The position numbers and the translations under genes are program-made. Positions 27,870 through 34,143 of a stretch of 35,129 nucleotides of DNA are shown here, piece by piece. Every line of letters begins with the position of its first letter. The stretch's first letter is position 1. Source of the DNA: Oscillospiraceae bacterium (GTDB lineage Bacteria > Bacillota > Clostridia > Oscillospirales > CAG-272); the NCBI GenBank assembly GCA_015065455.1, contig SVQI01000016.1:1-35129 (forward strand), written 5' to 3'. Below the pieces are notes generated by a model that did not search any database, was not told where the DNA came from, and saw nothing but the letters and a program-made list of their open reading frames with translations.

Positions 27870-28313
27870 ATGGACTATATTTTTTCCACTCCAGATGCGA
27901 TAGCAAATATACAAGGCGATAACAGAACCCCCAATTTATCAGGCGAGGTCAGATTTTATCAAAAAGACGACTGTGTTTTGGTAATGGCAAAAATTGAAGG
28001 ACTTCCACCGCAAAGATCAGGATTTTACGGATTCCATATCCACGAGGGCGATAACTGTACGGGTGAAAATTTTGCGGGAACGGGAAACCATTATAACCCG
28101 TCAAACCAACCGCACCCCGATCATGCAGGCGATCTTCCACCGCTTTTGTTGTGTAACGGCGGCGCATATATGACTGTAAAAACGGACAGATTCACCGTGT
28201 CTGATGTTATTGGCAGAACGGTTGTTATTCATGATAGCCCCGACGATTTTACATCACAACCCGCAGGAAATGCAGGAATGAAAATTGCCTGCGGCGTGAT
28301 ATATCAGATTTAA
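27870..28313 (+). CDS. Cu/Zn superoxide dismutase-family protein
   Basis: 147 residues, the only plus-strand gene. The Cu/Zn ligands can be assigned: His56 and His58 in GFHIHE, His74 in GNHYNP, His82, His85 and Asp88 in HPDHAGD, and His121 in VVIHD. Cys63 and Cys141 fit the conserved disulfide. The electrostatic-guidance arginine of GNAGxR is a lysine here (Lys138). There is no signal peptide, so it would be cytosolic, unlike most bacterial SodC. Whether it dismutates superoxide is open. GAGGTG precedes the ATG. It is divergent from rimM. Confidence 0.88.
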   Translation: MDYIFSTPDAIANIQGDNRTPNLSGEVRFYQKDDCVLVMAKIEGLPPQRSGFYGFHIHEGDNCTGENFAGTGNHYNPSNQPHPDHAGDLPPLLLCNGGAYMTVKTDRFTVSDVIGRTVVIHDSPDDFTSQPAGNAGMKIACGVIYQI

Positions 28314-28335
28314 ATTTTTATTTGCAAACTTGAAC

Positions 28336-28476
28336 CTCCATCTGAGGAGGGAGGTGGCTCGGCAATAAACAAATAAACAATATAACTTTACTTTGTTGCC
28401 GAGTCGGAGGGAGAGATTTATGTTAATTTTCTTATTGCAATATTGTCTAAATAAATCGTTCGTTCTTCTCTCCCTC
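28336..28476. repeat. Nested palindromic repeats after the SodC-like gene
   Basis: CTCGGCAA (28358-28365) pairs with TTGCCGAG (28396-28403), and GAGGGAGAG (28407-28415) with CTCTCCCTC (28468-28476). CTCCATCTGAGGAGGGAGG at 28337-28355 is related to the reverse complement of the frame end shared by the repeats at 1-75 and 28521-28592. The first pair may also serve as a terminator. Confidence 0.65.
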
Positions 28477-28520
28477 AGTCTCGCATACGCTCGACAGCGT
28501 CTACTGCGGTTCGGTCACGG

Positions 28521-28592
28521 CTCGGAAATGACATCACACCGTGATGTCATTCACTCCCTCGCCGCCGCTTCGCTACCTCATCAGATGGAGCT
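28521..28592. repeat. Palindromic intergenic repeat, copy 2
   Basis: An 11-bp perfect stem, AATGACATCAC (28527-28537) and GTGATGTCATT (28541-28551), loop ACC, joined to a frame at 28550-28590 that matches 30-70 at all but one base. The stem differs wholly from copy 1, but the loop and frame are kept. Confidence 0.8.
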
Positions 28593-28786
28593 AAAGAGTT
28601 AGCCCTACACTTTTAGGATTTATTGTTTCACAATCCTTCTCAAGCGGACAGTCGGGGACGCCTGTCCCTACATAGTTAAACAATTCCGTCTCTGCGGACA
28701 AAAAGGGGGTACCGAGGAAGAAACTTTTTTATTAAAAAAACAAAAAGTATAATCTAACCTTACATCTTACGCGAACGATGGGGGTG

Positions 28787-28808
28787 CAAAGGGGGTAATC
28801 CCCCTTTG
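28787..28808. repeat. Palindrome CAAAGGGGG/CCCCCTTTG
   Basis: A 9-bp stem with loop TAAT inside a G-rich stretch (28781-28860) that also holds runs of five and six G. No gene is supported here; the short open frame across it consists of repeats. Confidence 0.7.
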
Positions 28809-28875
28809 TCGTTTGGTGGTTGGGGGGCAAGGGGGAGGAGGAATCGAAACCGCCGTCCCCCTTGTGCCTTCTTTG

Positions 28876-28904
28876 GTTACTTTCTTGGCACGCAAGAAAG
28901 TAAC
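28876..28904. repeat. Long hairpin GTTACTTTCTTG/CAAGAAAGTAAC
   Basis: A 12-bp perfect stem (28876-28887 and 28893-28904), loop GCACG. It is another block in the 860-bp repeat-filled gap between the SodC-like and acetyltransferase genes. Confidence 0.75.
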
Positions 28905-28960
28905 GTAAAAAAGAAAAAGACAATATTATTTAATCAAAACGTTTATCCCTCTCTCCCTCA

Positions 28961-29119
28961 GTCAAAACTTCGTTTTTGACAGCTCCCTCATCAGATGGAG
29001 CCGAGAATTACGCGCTTCGCGCGTAAAAAGGCACAGAGTGTCAGGAGCTTCGCTCACGAACCCTTGACCAAAGGAGCTTTTTGAAAAAAGCTCCTTTGGA
29101 ATCCGCAAGAACTTTAAAT
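28961..29119. repeat. Composite repeat, copy 3 of the frame plus second copy of the clpC-side composite
   Basis: Hairpin GTCAAAA(C)TTCG(T)TTTTGAC (28961-28980) sits between CTCTCCCTCA and AGCTCCCTCA, followed by bases identical to 61-100 (28991-29030) and a diverged match to 101-189 up to 29119. Confidence 0.8.
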
Positions 29120-29140
29120 AGAATATAGCTATATAGTACC

Positions 29141-29173
29141 AAAAAAGGAGCTTTTATCAAAAAGCTCCTTTTT
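29141..29173. terminator. Terminator after the acetyltransferase gene
   Basis: Arms AAAAAAGGAGCTTTT (29141-29155) and AAAAGCTCCTTTTT (29160-29173), just past the stop at 29177. Confidence 0.88.
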
Positions 29174-29176
29174 AAT

Positions 29177-29617
29177 TCAACGTAGTTCTAACTCCATAGA
29201 AACGTGCACGATTCCCTCTTCCAAGAAGTCACCGGAAACGACTTTAAATCCAAACTTTTCGTAAAAGCCTGCCGCATACTTTTGCGAATGAAGGCATATT
29301 TTACTGCATTTATAATTCTTTTTTATGTCGGCTATGCTTTTTTTCATTAACTCAGCGCCGAATCCGCAACCATGCTTCAATGTCAAAACGCGCCCCATCT
29401 GCACAGCAGAATTATCACCATCGTTATAAAAAACTCTTAGATATGCAATTACCCTATTGTTCTCTTGCAAAAAATAATGTCTGCTTTTGTAATCTATATC
29501 ATCCAAGTCCTGACAGATTATTTTCTGCTCAAGCAGGAAAACCTCAGCTCTCGACTTAAGAATCTCATACAGCTCAGTTGTTGTTAATTCATTAAAATTC
29601 TTCGATATAAATACCAT
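29177..29617 (-). CDS. GNAT-family N-acetyltransferase, ElaA-like
   Basis: 146 residues. The N-terminal RAEVFLLEQ with a following DLDDID is characteristic of ElaA-type GNATs; the acetyl-CoA region is around 75-100 (MGRVLTLKHGCGFGAELMKK), and the end AAGFYEKFGFKVV is the usual GNAT strand. The acetyl-CoA loop GCGFGAELM is close to the R/Q-x-x-G-x-G/A pattern. The substrate is unknown. It is separated by 3 bp from the preceding membrane-protein gene. Confidence 0.88.
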   Translation of the reverse strand: MVFISKNFNELTTTELYEILKSRAEVFLLEQKIICQDLDDIDYKSRHYFLQENNRVIAYLRVFYNDGDNSAVQMGRVLTLKHGCGFGAELMKKSIADIKKNYKCSKICLHSQKYAAGFYEKFGFKVVSGDFLEEGIVHVSMELELR

Positions 29618-29620
29618 ACT

Positions 29621-30217
29621 TTAATCCCTTTTTATATTATTCAAAAGACTACTGTCAAGCTCAAAATATTTGCAAGGATATATGTACGCAACATCGTGAT
29701 ATCCTTGTAAGCAGATGTAAAAAAACTCATCATCTATAATAGAAATATTATCAAGTCCCTTTGAACTAAATGAATAATTTTTACTCCAATTGTAATGATT
29801 AGAAATAGTTGGAACTCTCCAACTGTTTCCAGACTTGAAATGAAAATATTTTATATTTTTCATCCGTGCGTGTCTTCTGCGAGATACACTGGACTCACAA
29901 ACGCTCTCAGTTGAAGTATGACTGTATTTTTCTACCGATATAGAAATATCATCACGGCCTAATTCGCCGGAAATAAAATTCTTCTTTGGTTTTTTCTTAC
30001 AGCTCATTACAAAATTTGCAATATCAAAAACCACAAGTATAAACGCCAAAAAAGCAATTAAGTATGCCTTAATAACACACCCAATTATTACACAAGCCAA
30101 CAATCCGGGAATCCTGTAAGCCCTACTCCATTCATTCCTTTGGGGTAACAGATTGTATCTTACTACAATCATTAAATCATTGGATATATTTTCAAGCGTC
30201 AATTTTTCTTTAGTCAT
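29621..30217 (-). CDS. Unknown membrane protein upstream of the acetyltransferase
   Basis: 198 residues. After about 30 residues a hydrophobic hairpin (about 35-70, GLLACVIIGCVIKAYLIAFL onward) gives two TM segments; the rest is soluble and probably cytoplasmic, with a serine/arginine-rich stretch near 105-120. The layout recalls YcxB/PH-like membrane proteins, but I do not recognise the family. The ATG at 30217 follows TTGGAG at 5 bp. Likely co-transcribed with the GNAT gene. Confidence 0.7.
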   Translation of the reverse strand: MTKEKLTLENISNDLMIVVRYNLLPQRNEWSRAYRIPGLLACVIIGCVIKAYLIAFLAFILVVFDIANFVMSCKKKPKKNFISGELGRDDISISVEKYSHTSTESVCESSVSRRRHARMKNIKYFHFKSGNSWRVPTISNHYNWSKNYSFSSKGLDNISIIDDEFFYICLQGYHDVAYIYPCKYFELDSSLLNNIKRD

Positions 30218-30316
30218 ATTTACTCCAAGATAAAACAATTTGACATTTTGTAATTATTCTACCACAAGACACATATAAAATCAAGATAATTATCCTCAAC
30301 ACCCAAAAACACAAAA

Positions 30317-30337
30317 GGCGGGAGAAAGCCTCCCGCC
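30317..30337 (-). terminator. Terminator after the XRE-family regulator
   Basis: GGCGGGAG (30317-30324) and CTCCCGCC (30330-30337), followed in the minus sense by TTTTGTGTTTTT. A near copy lies at 31646-31661; both are flanked on the right by TACTTTATT. Confidence 0.82.
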
Positions 30338-30376
30338 ATACTTTATTCTATTTATAAACTTGGTTAGAAATGCTGC

Positions 30377-30991
30377 TTATTTTTGAACACTAAAAACCTT
30401 AAAGACAACTTCTGACATAACAAAAATATCTTTTTCTCCGGATAGCTTTCCTTTTTTTGCAGAAACCCAAATCCCCTCATCAAGTCCTGTGATAATTCCG
30501 GGCTTACCCTTTATTACCACAATAGCGATTTCATCAGGCTTCCGTTCAGGTTTTACAAGAACACTTTTTACAATCTGGGAAGTGCTTATTCCACCCATCA
30601 TATAATGCTGTTCCCAATAGATAGTTTCATCTTTTTCACAATAAATACGCGTAGCTTTGTTTGCCGATTTTTTTGTTATATAAAGAACGTATTTTTGATT
30701 ATTGAAAGTAAATTTTATTTTTTTAATATGCTCGTTTTCTTCAACCTGTTCTCCAAACGTACGGCTATAATTATAAAGCGATAACGTATTTTCGTTTGAA
30801 CATTCCATAATATCGCCCACGTTACAGGAAAGCGCCGTGCATATTTTTGCAATCGTATCAGTAGTTACTGTTTCATTTTTTGCAAGCTTGGCAATAACAC
30901 GCGAGCTAAGACCTGTAAGCTCTATTAAATCGGATTTTGACAGTTCCTTCTCCGCAAGCAATTTCCAAAGATTTAAATAACTGATATACAT
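30377..30991 (-). CDS. XRE/Cro-family transcriptional regulator
   Basis: 204 residues. The first 65 form a helix-turn-helix of the kind in LWKLLAEKELSKSDLIELTG, SSRVIAKLAKNETVTTDTI and CTALSCNVGDIMEC. The remaining 140 residues are a beta-rich domain that I cannot name, perhaps a ligand sensor. It has its own strong promoter and a terminator, so it is monocistronic. AAAGGACGG precedes the ATG. Confidence 0.85.
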   Translation of the reverse strand: MYISYLNLWKLLAEKELSKSDLIELTGLSSRVIAKLAKNETVTTDTIAKICTALSCNVGDIMECSNENTLSLYNYSRTFGEQVEENEHIKKIKFTFNNQKYVLYITKKSANKATRIYCEKDETIYWEQHYMMGGISTSQIVKSVLVKPERKPDEIAIVVIKGKPGIITGLDEGIWVSAKKGKLSGEKDIFVMSEVVFKVFSVQK

Positions 30992-31015
30992 AGTGACACC
31001 GTCCTTTCTATATTT

Positions 31016-31044
31016 ATTATAGCACCTCTACCCTGTTTTGTCAA
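31016..31044 (-). promoter_or_regulatory. Promoter of the XRE-family regulator
   Basis: Minus-strand consensus -35 TTGACA (31044-31039), 17-bp spacer, -10 TATAAT (31021-31016). Confidence 0.92.
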
Positions 31045-31094
31045 TAATTGTTTACTATCGTAAATAATTTATTGCTTTTTAATATTAAGAAAAT

Positions 31095-31122
31095 AAAGAG
31101 GATATCTTGTGATATCCTCTTT
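31095..31122 (-). terminator. Terminator of the 75-residue membrane-protein gene
   Basis: AAAGAGGATATC (31095-31106) and GATATCCTCTTT (31111-31122), loop TTGT, with T tracts. It lies about 90 bp past the stop. Confidence 0.8.
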
Positions 31123-31211
31123 TGTATTATTTTTATTAAAAATAATTGTCTTAGCTCTTTCGTTTTTTATAAACGTATTTCGGTGTATATTTGTTGAGCT
31201 AAAATAAATAA

Positions 31212-31439
31212 TTAGTCCTTCTTGTAACCGATATTTCTGGGTTTTGCAGGATCAAATGTCAAATTGCAGAGAGAGGCAACAAGACTGTAAATACCGAAAG
31301 TGATCATTGTCAAGAAAATATATGCCAATGTTCTGGAAGTATATCCTTCAGGCTTAAGTGATGAGTGGTTGATTACAAGGCTTCCAATCCAACCAAAGAA
31401 AAATGTAAGCAAAAAGCGAATAATTTTATTGTTGTCCAT
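31212..31439 (-). CDS. Small two-TM membrane protein (TM2-like)
   Basis: 75 residues with two hydrophobic segments (about 8-25 and 37-58), joined by NHSSLKPEGYTSRT, and a polar tail. FFFGWIGSLVINH resembles the first helix of TM2-type proteins. Function unknown. GGAG precedes the ATG, and a consensus promoter lies at 31528-31556. Confidence 0.75.
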   Translation of the reverse strand: MDNNKIIRFLLTFFFGWIGSLVINHSSLKPEGYTSRTLAYIFLTMITFGIYSLVASLCNLTFDPAKPRNIGYKKD

Positions 31440-31527
31440 ATCAAGGTCTCCTTAAAAGATATATTTTTTTGCAAACAGACGAAAAAATGTACACCGAAAA
31501 AGACAATCTTCGATAGTTTGTACACTA

Positions 31528-31556
31528 ATTATACACAAAACGTTCATATTTGTCAA
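31528..31556 (-). promoter_or_regulatory. Promoter of the small membrane protein
   Basis: Minus-strand consensus -35 TTGACA (31556-31551), 17-bp spacer, -10 TATAAT (31533-31528), giving a leader of about 80 nt. Confidence 0.9.
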
Positions 31557-31645
31557 TATATTTTGTAATTTTTATATCTATCTTCATTTATTTCTCAACT
31601 TGCATCCCAAAACATTTGTCCCTGATTCCCCCCAAAAAAACAAAT

Positions 31646-31661
31646 GGCGGGAGCCTCCCGC
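31646..31661 (-). terminator. Terminator after the GtrA-like gene
   Basis: GCGGGAG (31647-31653) and CTCCCGC (31655-31661), followed in the minus sense by a T-rich tract. Similar in stem and right flank to the terminator at 30317. Confidence 0.7.
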
Positions 31662-31723
31662 GGTACTTTATTTTGTTTAATAGATTTTTTTAATATTTGG
31701 CACTTTTTGATAATACAGCAATA

Positions 31724-32137
31724 TTATTTTTTTGCAGTATCAATAGATTTTCCAAACACAAAAAAACGTTGATATAAATATTCCGTAACAAAATTTATAA
31801 GCATTGTACCGACTTCAACAATATACTCATTGAGAAATCCCGTCGGTTCCGTAAGAACCGCAGTCCACCAAGTCGAGAGTGGTGTAAATATGATATAGAA
31901 TACCGCCACTTTTAACATAGCAACGGGTATGTTATTGGCAGCATGAAAAGTAAATTTGCGATTCAGCGTAAAGTTCCAAACAACAGAAAGAATAAGAGAA
32001 AACAAATGCGCCTGCCAAGGAACAAATCTAAAAAGCTCTCCAAAAAGCGCAAAGCTACCGATCTGAATAACACCTGCACTCACAGAAAATAACGTAAATT
32101 TTATTGTTCGAATAAACTCTTTCTTTTTATCCTGCAT
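31724..32137 (-). CDS. GtrA-family membrane protein
   Basis: 137 residues with four TM segments and the family landmarks NRKFTFH (near 73-79) and YQRFFVFGK near the end. GtrA-like proteins are linked to moving lipid-linked sugars across the membrane. The ATG at 32137 follows AAGGAG; an open frame extends to 32179 but without a site. It is the leftmost (most downstream) member of the small-gene array, with a promoter like the others. Confidence 0.88.
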   Translation of the reverse strand: MQDKKKEFIRTIKFTLFSVSAGVIQIGSFALFGELFRFVPWQAHLFSLILSVVWNFTLNRKFTFHAANNIPVAMLKVAVFYIIFTPLSTWWTAVLTEPTGFLNEYIVEVGTMLINFVTEYLYQRFFVFGKSIDTAKK

Positions 32138-32159
32138 AATAAACACTCTCCTTTTATTC

Positions 32160-32188
32160 ATTATAACAGACATATGCATAAATCACAA
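32160..32188 (-). promoter_or_regulatory. Array promoter 1 (GtrA-like gene)
   Basis: Minus-strand -35 TTGTGA (32188-32183), 17 bp, -10 TATAAT (32165-32160). Confidence 0.8.
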
Positions 32189-32216
32189 TGCCGCGTGGAA
32201 ATCACAGTCTCGTTTT

Positions 32217-32318
32217 GTGTCCGAAAAAGCGGAATAATGTTTTCGCCAAGCGAAAAATGATGTTGACCTATCGGTCAAACGATGTTGTCTCTCGTGTCCG
32301 AAAAAAACTGGGTGAAAA
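32217..32318. repeat. Structured element D: hairpins punctuated by GATGT, flanked by two tail copies
   Basis: Tail motif GTGTCCGAAAAAGCGG (32217-32232), hairpin TTTTCGC-CAA-GCGAAAA (32240-32256), ATGATGT, hairpin TTGACC-TATC-GGTCAA (32263-32278), ACGATGT, then tail GTGTCCGAAAAAAACTGG (32294-32311). It has only the left-arm (GATGT) half of the design seen in elements A and B. Confidence 0.75.
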
Positions 32319-32371
32319 GCCTAATTTTCTTTAGATATTAACTTTTAAAAAATAATTTCTATACCTATCAT

Positions 32372-32794
32372 TCAATAAAGAGGTAACTCTCCTGTCAATT
32401 CGTCAGCAATCTCAGCAGGAAGGGGCTCCAAAGCAAGACAGGTTTTTGTTGGAATTCCGTGAAACTCTGTCATTCCTGCATCAGTAATGACAGCGGCGAT
32501 AATTCCTTTTTCTTTCGCCTTTTGCGCTATATCCAATAAAGCCTCTTCGGAATCGACATAAACGCACACCTTAGCACAACCATACATAAACCAATCAGAC
32601 AGAGGAGAACTAGACTTGTCTATATTTTTCAAAAGAAGACCGTCTGCAGTCATTTCAAAATCATTAAGGCGTCCTTCCTTTTTCAGCGCCATCAAGATAG
32701 CATCGATACAAGCATGGCCTGCTTGTGCCGCTATTTTACCTTTACGCATCTTTAAATCCCGACGCATCACAATCATCATTTTTGATTTATACAT
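32372..32794 (-). CDS. PTH2-type peptidyl-tRNA hydrolase-like protein
   Basis: 140 residues. GKIAAQAGHA (19-28) and the C-terminal ITDAGMTEFHGIPTKTCLAL match the PTH2 fold, typical of archaea and eukaryotes and sporadic in bacteria and phages. Expected activity is release of peptides from peptidyl-tRNA. A bacterial Pth is presumably encoded elsewhere, so this would be an accessory enzyme. The ATG at 32794 follows AAGGTGGTGA by 8 bp; a longer frame runs upstream without support. It sits in the small-gene array. Confidence 0.88.
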   Translation of the reverse strand: MYKSKMMIVMRRDLKMRKGKIAAQAGHACIDAILMALKKEGRLNDFEMTADGLLLKNIDKSSSPLSDWFMYGCAKVCVYVDSEEALLDIAQKAKEKGIIAAVITDAGMTEFHGIPTKTCLALEPLPAEIADELTGELPLY

Positions 32795-32818
32795 TGTTGC
32801 TCTCACCACCTTGGGTGT

Positions 32819-32847
32819 ATTATAGCATAAAAGTGGAAACAAATCAA
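32819..32847 (-). promoter_or_regulatory. Array promoter 2 (PTH2 gene)
   Basis: Minus-strand -35 TTGATT (32847-32842), 17 bp, -10 TATAAT (32824-32819), within CTTTTATGCTATAATACAC. The -35 overlaps the edge of the hairpin at 32845. Confidence 0.88.
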
Positions 32848-32974
32848 TGCGAAGCATTGTTTTATAATTCGTGGCGAAGCCACACATTTTCTTTTATCTC
32901 TTCTCTCTTATCTTTTATCTGGAAAAGTCACACAGTTTTAGAGAATAGTGAAAAGTAAAGAGAGAATAGTGAAA
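32845..32974. repeat. Structured element E, degenerate
   Basis: Hairpins CAATGC-GAA-GCATTG (32845-32859) and GTGGC-GAA-GCCAC (32871-32883), then a pyrimidine-rich stretch (32885-32922) and a purine-rich one holding a tandem repeat of GAGAATAGTGAAAAG (32941-32955 and 32962-32976). It fills the position taken by elements A-D elsewhere. Confidence 0.65.
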
Positions 32975-32979
32975 AGAAC

Positions 32980-33017
32980 AAAAAGAAAAAGCCACACGAT
33001 GTGTGACTTTTCTTTTT
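32980..33017. terminator. Terminator after the 118-residue lipoprotein gene
   Basis: AAAAAGAAAAAGCCACAC and GTGTGACTTTTCTTTTT arms around loop GAT, with A and T tracts both ways. Confidence 0.85.
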
Positions 33018-33065
33018 GGGACCGACACTCAAAATGGAACCGGTTTAAAAACTTGATTTTCTATT

Positions 33066-33422
33066 TTATATTTTCTTTATTGTTACCTTTGCACCCACAT
33101 CAATATTGTATGTATCGCAAAACCTTTGATTATAAATACAAATGTTAATGTTATGGTCTTCTTTATCAAAGAATAATTGAAGTTTTCCATCTACTTCAAT
33201 AAGTTCATCAATAAATGGCATTTCTTCACTGAAATCCCCGATTGTAACTAAAACCGTATCTCCAACTTCAGCAATTTCAAGCAATTTTTGAGGCATAATA
33301 TCAAGTTCTGCGTTACCATAGGCAGATTCACGAACAACACTACCCTTGACAGTTGTATCAGAGCAAGCAGAAAGAGAAAACAACAATATAAAAACAACAA
33401 TCATTGAAACAAATCTTTTCAT
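33066..33422 (-). CDS. Small lipoprotein, possibly related to SAM hydroxide adenosyltransferase C-terminal domain
   Basis: 118 residues. Signal peptide with lipobox LSAC (Cys20) for lipid anchoring. The rest (YGNAELDIMPQKLLEIAEVG, then DTVLVTIGDFSEEMPF, and NQRFCDTYNIDVGAKVTIK at the end) recalls the beta-barrel C-terminal domain of SAM-dependent hydroxide adenosyltransferases; without the N-terminal catalytic part it would not be an enzyme of that type. The ATG at 33422 is set by the signal peptide and AAAGGTCGGTGA upstream; the frame continues through hairpin DNA to 33527 and is rejected there. Confidence 0.72.
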   Translation of the reverse strand: MKRFVSMIVVFILLFSLSACSDTTVKGSVVRESAYGNAELDIMPQKLLEIAEVGDTVLVTIGDFSEEMPFIDELIEVDGKLQLFFDKEDHNINICIYNQRFCDTYNIDVGAKVTIKKI

Positions 33423-33444
33423 ATCATCACCGACCTTTAGGTGC

Positions 33445-33473
33445 ATTATATCATAAAAGTAGTTATAAATCAA
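33445..33473 (-). promoter_or_regulatory. Array promoter 3 (118-residue lipoprotein)
   Basis: Minus-strand -35 TTGATT (33473-33468), 17 bp, -10 TATAAT (33450-33445), within CTTTTATGATATAATGCAC. The -35 touches the hairpin at 33471. Confidence 0.88.
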
Positions 33474-33615
33474 TGCGGAGCATTGTATTTGCGACAAAGT
33501 CGCAACATCGATGATGCGAAGCATCACATCGTTTACACCGCAAGGCGTAACACTGTTTGCGATTTATCGCAACATCGTTTTGTGTCCGAAAAAGAACTGG
33601 GTGAAAACCGAAGAT
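33471..33615. repeat. Structured element C: hairpins punctuated by CATCG, ending in the tail motif
   Basis: Hairpins CAATGC-GGA-GCATTG (33471-33485), TTGCGAC-AAA-GTCGCAA (33489-33505), TGATGC-GAA-GCATCA (33512-33526), TTACACC-GCAA-GGCGTAA with one mismatch (33533-33550), TTGCGAT-TT-ATCGCAA (33556-33571), separated by CATCG, CATCG, CACTG, CATCG; then the tail GTGTCCGAAAAAGAACTGG (33582-33600). It shows only the right-arm half (ACATCG) complementary to the GATGT of element D. Confidence 0.8.
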
Positions 33616-33634
33616 TTTACGTATTATAAAAAAT

Positions 33635-34087
33635 TTAACCCGTGATTTTTTCACTAAGCGACATTAACTGTTTATAATTTGATGCTTTTCCTATAATAGC
33701 AATTTTTCCTTCTGAAATTTCTGCTACAACCATAGTCGAAAAAATCTTTTCGCCGTCTGCAAAAAGCGAGATTACTTTTCCAATATTTTCTTTTGTTGTC
33801 TCAGCTAATTTTGTAGTACCATCAACAGTGAATTCTAATATTAAATGGTAACCGATATCCTCTGAATATTTTTCATAAATCCAAGCAACATCTTTCTCAT
33901 CGAGCAATACATTGCCGTCCTCATATGTAAATTCAAGTTCCTTATTATTAGAAACATTTAACTGCCTGTACTGTACAGAACCATCAGGCATAAGAGCGCC
34001 ATCATGTATAGCTGCTCCTTCAGACATGCAACTACAGCAAGATAAAAGAATCATTAAACAAAGCGAAAAAACAAAATATTTTTTCAT
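33635..34087 (-). CDS. Lipoprotein with a domain resembling the SecD/SecDF P1 head
   Basis: 150 residues. A lipoprotein signal peptide (LLSC with Cys17, or Cys18/Cys20) precedes a C-terminal part (about 79-135) containing LEFTVDGTTKLAETTKENIG and FSTMVVAEISEGKIAIIG. These match the pattern of the SecD P1 head (LTPEG..K..E.T..NVGK....LDG.....P.V...I..G.A.I.G). The SecD membrane channel is absent, so this is a free-standing, lipid-anchored version of unknown job. The ATG follows GAGGCGGTG. Confidence 0.75.
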   Translation of the reverse strand: MKKYFVFSLCLMILLSCCSCMSEGAAIHDGALMPDGSVQYRQLNVSNNKELEFTYEDGNVLLDEKDVAWIYEKYSEDIGYHLILEFTVDGTTKLAETTKENIGKVISLFADGEKIFSTMVVAEISEGKIAIIGKASNYKQLMSLSEKITG

Positions 34088-34107
34088 AATAACACCGCCT
34101 CTTGTGT

Positions 34108-34136
34108 ATTATAGCATAAAAGCGGTAAAGGAGCAA
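34108..34136 (-). promoter_or_regulatory. Array promoter 4 (SecD-head-like lipoprotein)
   Basis: Minus-strand -35 TTGCTC (34136-34131), 17 bp, -10 TATAAT (34113-34108), within CTTTTATGCTATAATACAC. Confidence 0.88.
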
Positions 34137-34143
34137 GTGATTA

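Noticed and set aside
28732..28923. 63-residue minus-strand open frame
   Set aside because: It is composed of the palindromic repeats at 28787 and 28876, has no ribosome binding site and no recognisable protein features.
28336..29119. Insertion sequence or transposon remnant with coding capacity
   Set aside because: No transposase fragment is visible in any frame; only palindromic repeats are present.
33423..33527. N-terminal extension of the 118-residue lipoprotein
   Set aside because: The open frame crosses the promoter and hairpins of element C; the signal peptide and ribosome site set the start at 33422.
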